A stretch of 6,819 bases of DNA. Origin: Planctomycetota bacterium (GTDB taxonomy: Bacteria > Planctomycetota > Phycisphaerae > WQYP01). The notes under the pieces were generated by a model, which did no database searches, was not told the DNA's origin, and saw only the letters and a program-made list of their open reading frames with translations. The stretch covers positions 1 to 6,819 of the forward strand of contig JAKAYZ010000121.1 of the NCBI GenBank assembly GCA_021816165.1. The letters run 5' to 3'. Positions 5,432 through 6,819 of the stretch are shown piece by piece (the stretch's first letter is position 1; each line of letters begins with the position of its first letter). Made by a program: the position numbers and the translations under genes.

Positions 5432-6819
5432 CTACGGCTTTGGTCCCACCGGCACCACTGGAGTTGGAGCAATGCCGGTTTGCGTCACCCGAGCATTTAA
5501 TCGACTTTGCTCCGGGTTCACCGCATCCCAAGCGGAAGTCCGTAAGCTCAGCCGGCCATGGGAATGCTCCACAACTATGGTCAGGGAACTGCCGGCGGCG
5601 TTTTCCCTGGCATCCACCAACGTACAGCCAGTGGAAAAATTCACCAATTGATTTTCCAAAGCACCACTAACGTTGTTCATCAATGGTACCTGTTGAACAT
5701 TACCTATCGCCTGCCCGGGAGCCACCCACTCATCGGCCACTGTCCAGACATTTTGAACCCATTTGAATATTCTAAAGGACGCTTGTCCCTGCGATCCCAA
5801 CTGACTGCTGACCAGGAAGAAGTACTCTGACTGGCGAATTTTCACCGGCTTGGTCGACTTACTCCACGCGCTGACCAACCAAGGCTTGATCTTAGCGGCA
5901 GGATCCGTCAAACGATAGGGAAATTCAAAAACAGGGTTATACAATACTACTCTCATTTCGTAGCGATACTGCCCGCCCGAAAGAGCCGTCTGGTCATAAA
6001 AAATCACCGGGATATTCGTAAGACCGGCAACATTGCTGCCCGAAACACCTGCCCCCTGGAGAGGCACCGGCACGACACCGTTATTCTGCTGCATCTGTTG
6101 GCGCTGCATTTGTAATTGTTGCAACCGTTGCATCTGCAACATACGGGCCATGGCGGCCCGGGCACCGCCCGCGCCGGCCGGTCCCTGATTAAAGGCTCCC
6201 GGAGCAGGACGGAAGCCCGGCCCAAAGGGTGGCATCCCACCAGGACCTTGCTGCGGAACTACGGGAGGCTGTGGCCGATTGACCGGCGCTATCAGGTGTC
6301 GCGTGGCCTCAAGCGTGTGAAACGCCGGCGTGATGATTTCACTCTGCGCTTGATCCAGCAGCCCCAACGCAGCGGCAATCTGTGTCGGTGTCGCATGGGA
6401 CAAATCAACCTGCGGCAAGGGCTGCAGGTACGTTCCCTTCACCAGCACCCACGGCCCCCACTGGCCGCCTGGCAGACGTTCCTGCCGCCGCACTTGAACG
6501 CGGTAAAATGTGGTGCGCCGATAGGACCGCGGCAAACCCGATTCATCGGCTTGGAGATGACTGCCACCGGCCAAACTCTTGTGCCAACGGGTCACTGGAA
6601 AGGCTGCTTTTAGCTCCACCCAGTGAATGTCCTCGGGTTCAGGCGTATCGGTGGCCACACCGCGACCCTGCACGGCCTTGAGATCGATCAGACGGGGCAC
6701 ACGCGGTACGTAAAAAAGCCAGTTTTTAGCCACGGGATTTATCGTATTTTGCAAGGCTTGATTTCTCGGCCCGAAGGAAACAGCCGGCAATTGTGTCAAC
6801 GCCAAAGCTAATGGTTGTA
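5432..6819 (-). CDS. Uncharacterised protein, probably pilus/secretion-locus associated; N-terminus beyond the right edge
   Basis: I do not recognise a named family. At least 457 residues are visible. The frame stays open to the edge (QPLALALTQLPA...), and the TTG at 6803-6805 has no Shine-Dalgarno, so the true start probably lies outside. Numbering from that TTG: an N-terminal part with beta-like strands (TTFYRVQVRRQE, 98-109; WGPWVLVKGTYL, 116-127); a short helix (138-171); a Pro/Gly-rich linker (176-214); a Met/Gln-rich stretch (219-242); and a beta-rich C-terminal half with YRYEMRVVLYNP (280-291), SEYFFLVSS (326-334), FRIFKWVQN (344-352), VAPGQAIG (361-368) and NFSTGCTLVDAR (389-400). The strands resemble Ig/fibronectin-like folds. 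It ends 272 bp upstream of the secretin on the same strand, with a terminator between. By position it might be a periplasmic partner of the secretin, as PilP is for PilQ; this is inference from neighbourhood and a remembered likeness to planctomycete pilus-locus proteins. Confidence 0.8.
   Translation of the reverse strand, partial: QPLALALTQLPAVSFGPRNQALQNTINPVAKNWLFYVPRVPRLIDLKAVQGRGVATDTPEPEDIHWVELKAAFPVTRWHKSLAGGSHLQADESGLPRSYRRTTFYRVQVRRQERLPGGQWGPWVLVKGTYLQPLPQVDLSHATPTQIAAALGLLDQAQSEIITPAFHTLEATRHLIAPVNRPQPPVVPQQGPGGMPPFGPGFRPAPGAFNQGPAGAGGARAAMARMLQMQRLQQLQMQRQQMQQNNGVVPVPLQGAGVSGSNVAGLTNIPVIFYDQTALSGGQYRYEMRVVLYNPVFEFPYRLTDPAAKIKPWLVSAWSKSTKPVKIRQSEYFFLVSSQLGSQGQASFRIFKWVQNVWTVADEWVAPGQAIGNVQQVPLMNNVSGALENQLVNFSTGCTLVDARENAAGSSLTIVVEHSHGRLSLRTSAWDAVNPEQSRLNARVTQTGIAPTPVVPVGPKP
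6080..6151 (-). other. Met/Gln/Arg-rich low-complexity helix in the unknown protein (residues 219-242)
   Basis: The segment is built of Met, Gln, Arg and Leu (MQRLQQLQMQRQQMQQ) with no glycine or proline, so a short amphipathic or coiled helix is likely. The coding DNA is a run of imperfect CAG/CAA/ATG triplets, a composition prone to slippage. No function is assigned. Confidence 0.65.
6164..6280 (-). other. Pro/Gly/Gln-rich linker in the unknown protein (residues 176-214)
   Basis: About 39 residues are dominated by Pro, Gly, Gln, Phe and Ala (for example QQGPGGMPPFGPGFRP). This is a flexible, probably disordered linker that separates the N-terminal strands from the Met/Gln helix and the C-terminal beta-rich half. 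Confidence 0.65.

Noticed and set aside
5268..5531. Minus-strand frame of 87 codons crossing the unknown gene's end and the intergenic space
   Set aside because: It overlaps the better-supported 5432-6819 gene and runs through the terminator hairpin; no family signal.

Overview
The window looks like a bacterial chromosome fragment, most plausibly from a Planctomycetota-type organism (Phycisphaerae-like). This is inferred from protein style: a very large secretin with TPR and alanine-rich N-terminal modules, next to a long uncharacterised protein with YRYxxRVVLYNP-type strands that resembles proteins I associate with planctomycete pilus/secretion loci. No rRNA, tRNA, CRISPR array, insertion sequence or phage gene is visible. 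DNA is nearly fully coding, with one real intergenic space (5160-5431).

Layout. (1) 1-1350, plus strand: a proton-antiporter-like membrane subunit of respiratory complex I, NuoM/ND4 family. It is cut or shortened at its N-terminus. It lacks the charged residues that normally carry protons: Glu of TM5, Lys of TM8 and Glu of TM12 are replaced by Gln, Ile and Pro, and the TM7 Lys is Arg. (2) 1365-5159, minus strand, tail-to-tail with nuoM across 14 bp: a 1264-residue outer-membrane secretin. In order it has a Sec signal peptide, TPR-like repeats, a TolA-like Ala/Lys/Gln/Glu-rich helix of about 210 residues, more TPR-like repeats and coiled coil, an STN/N0-like domain, an N1-like domain and a C-terminal secretin barrel. 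It starts at TTG with a clear Shine-Dalgarno. (3) 5160-5431: intergenic space holding a 10-bp-stem intrinsic terminator for the upstream gene, then about 190 bp of leader for the secretin with a pair of 8-bp direct repeats 21 bp apart. (4) 5432 to the right edge, minus strand: the C-terminal 457+ residues of an unrecognised protein with a Pro/Gly-rich and Met/Gln-rich middle and beta-rich flanks; it runs off the window.

How they fit. The two minus-strand genes plausibly belong to one type IV pilus or type II secretion locus, with the unknown protein in the position that inner-membrane or periplasmic alignment proteins often hold just before the secretin. The terminator between them implies that the secretin can be transcribed separately. 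The nuoM-like gene is functionally unrelated and ends its own cluster here, with no nuoN after it. The most notable points are the loss of the proton-path residues in the NuoM homologue and the TPR plus TolA-like front end of the secretin.
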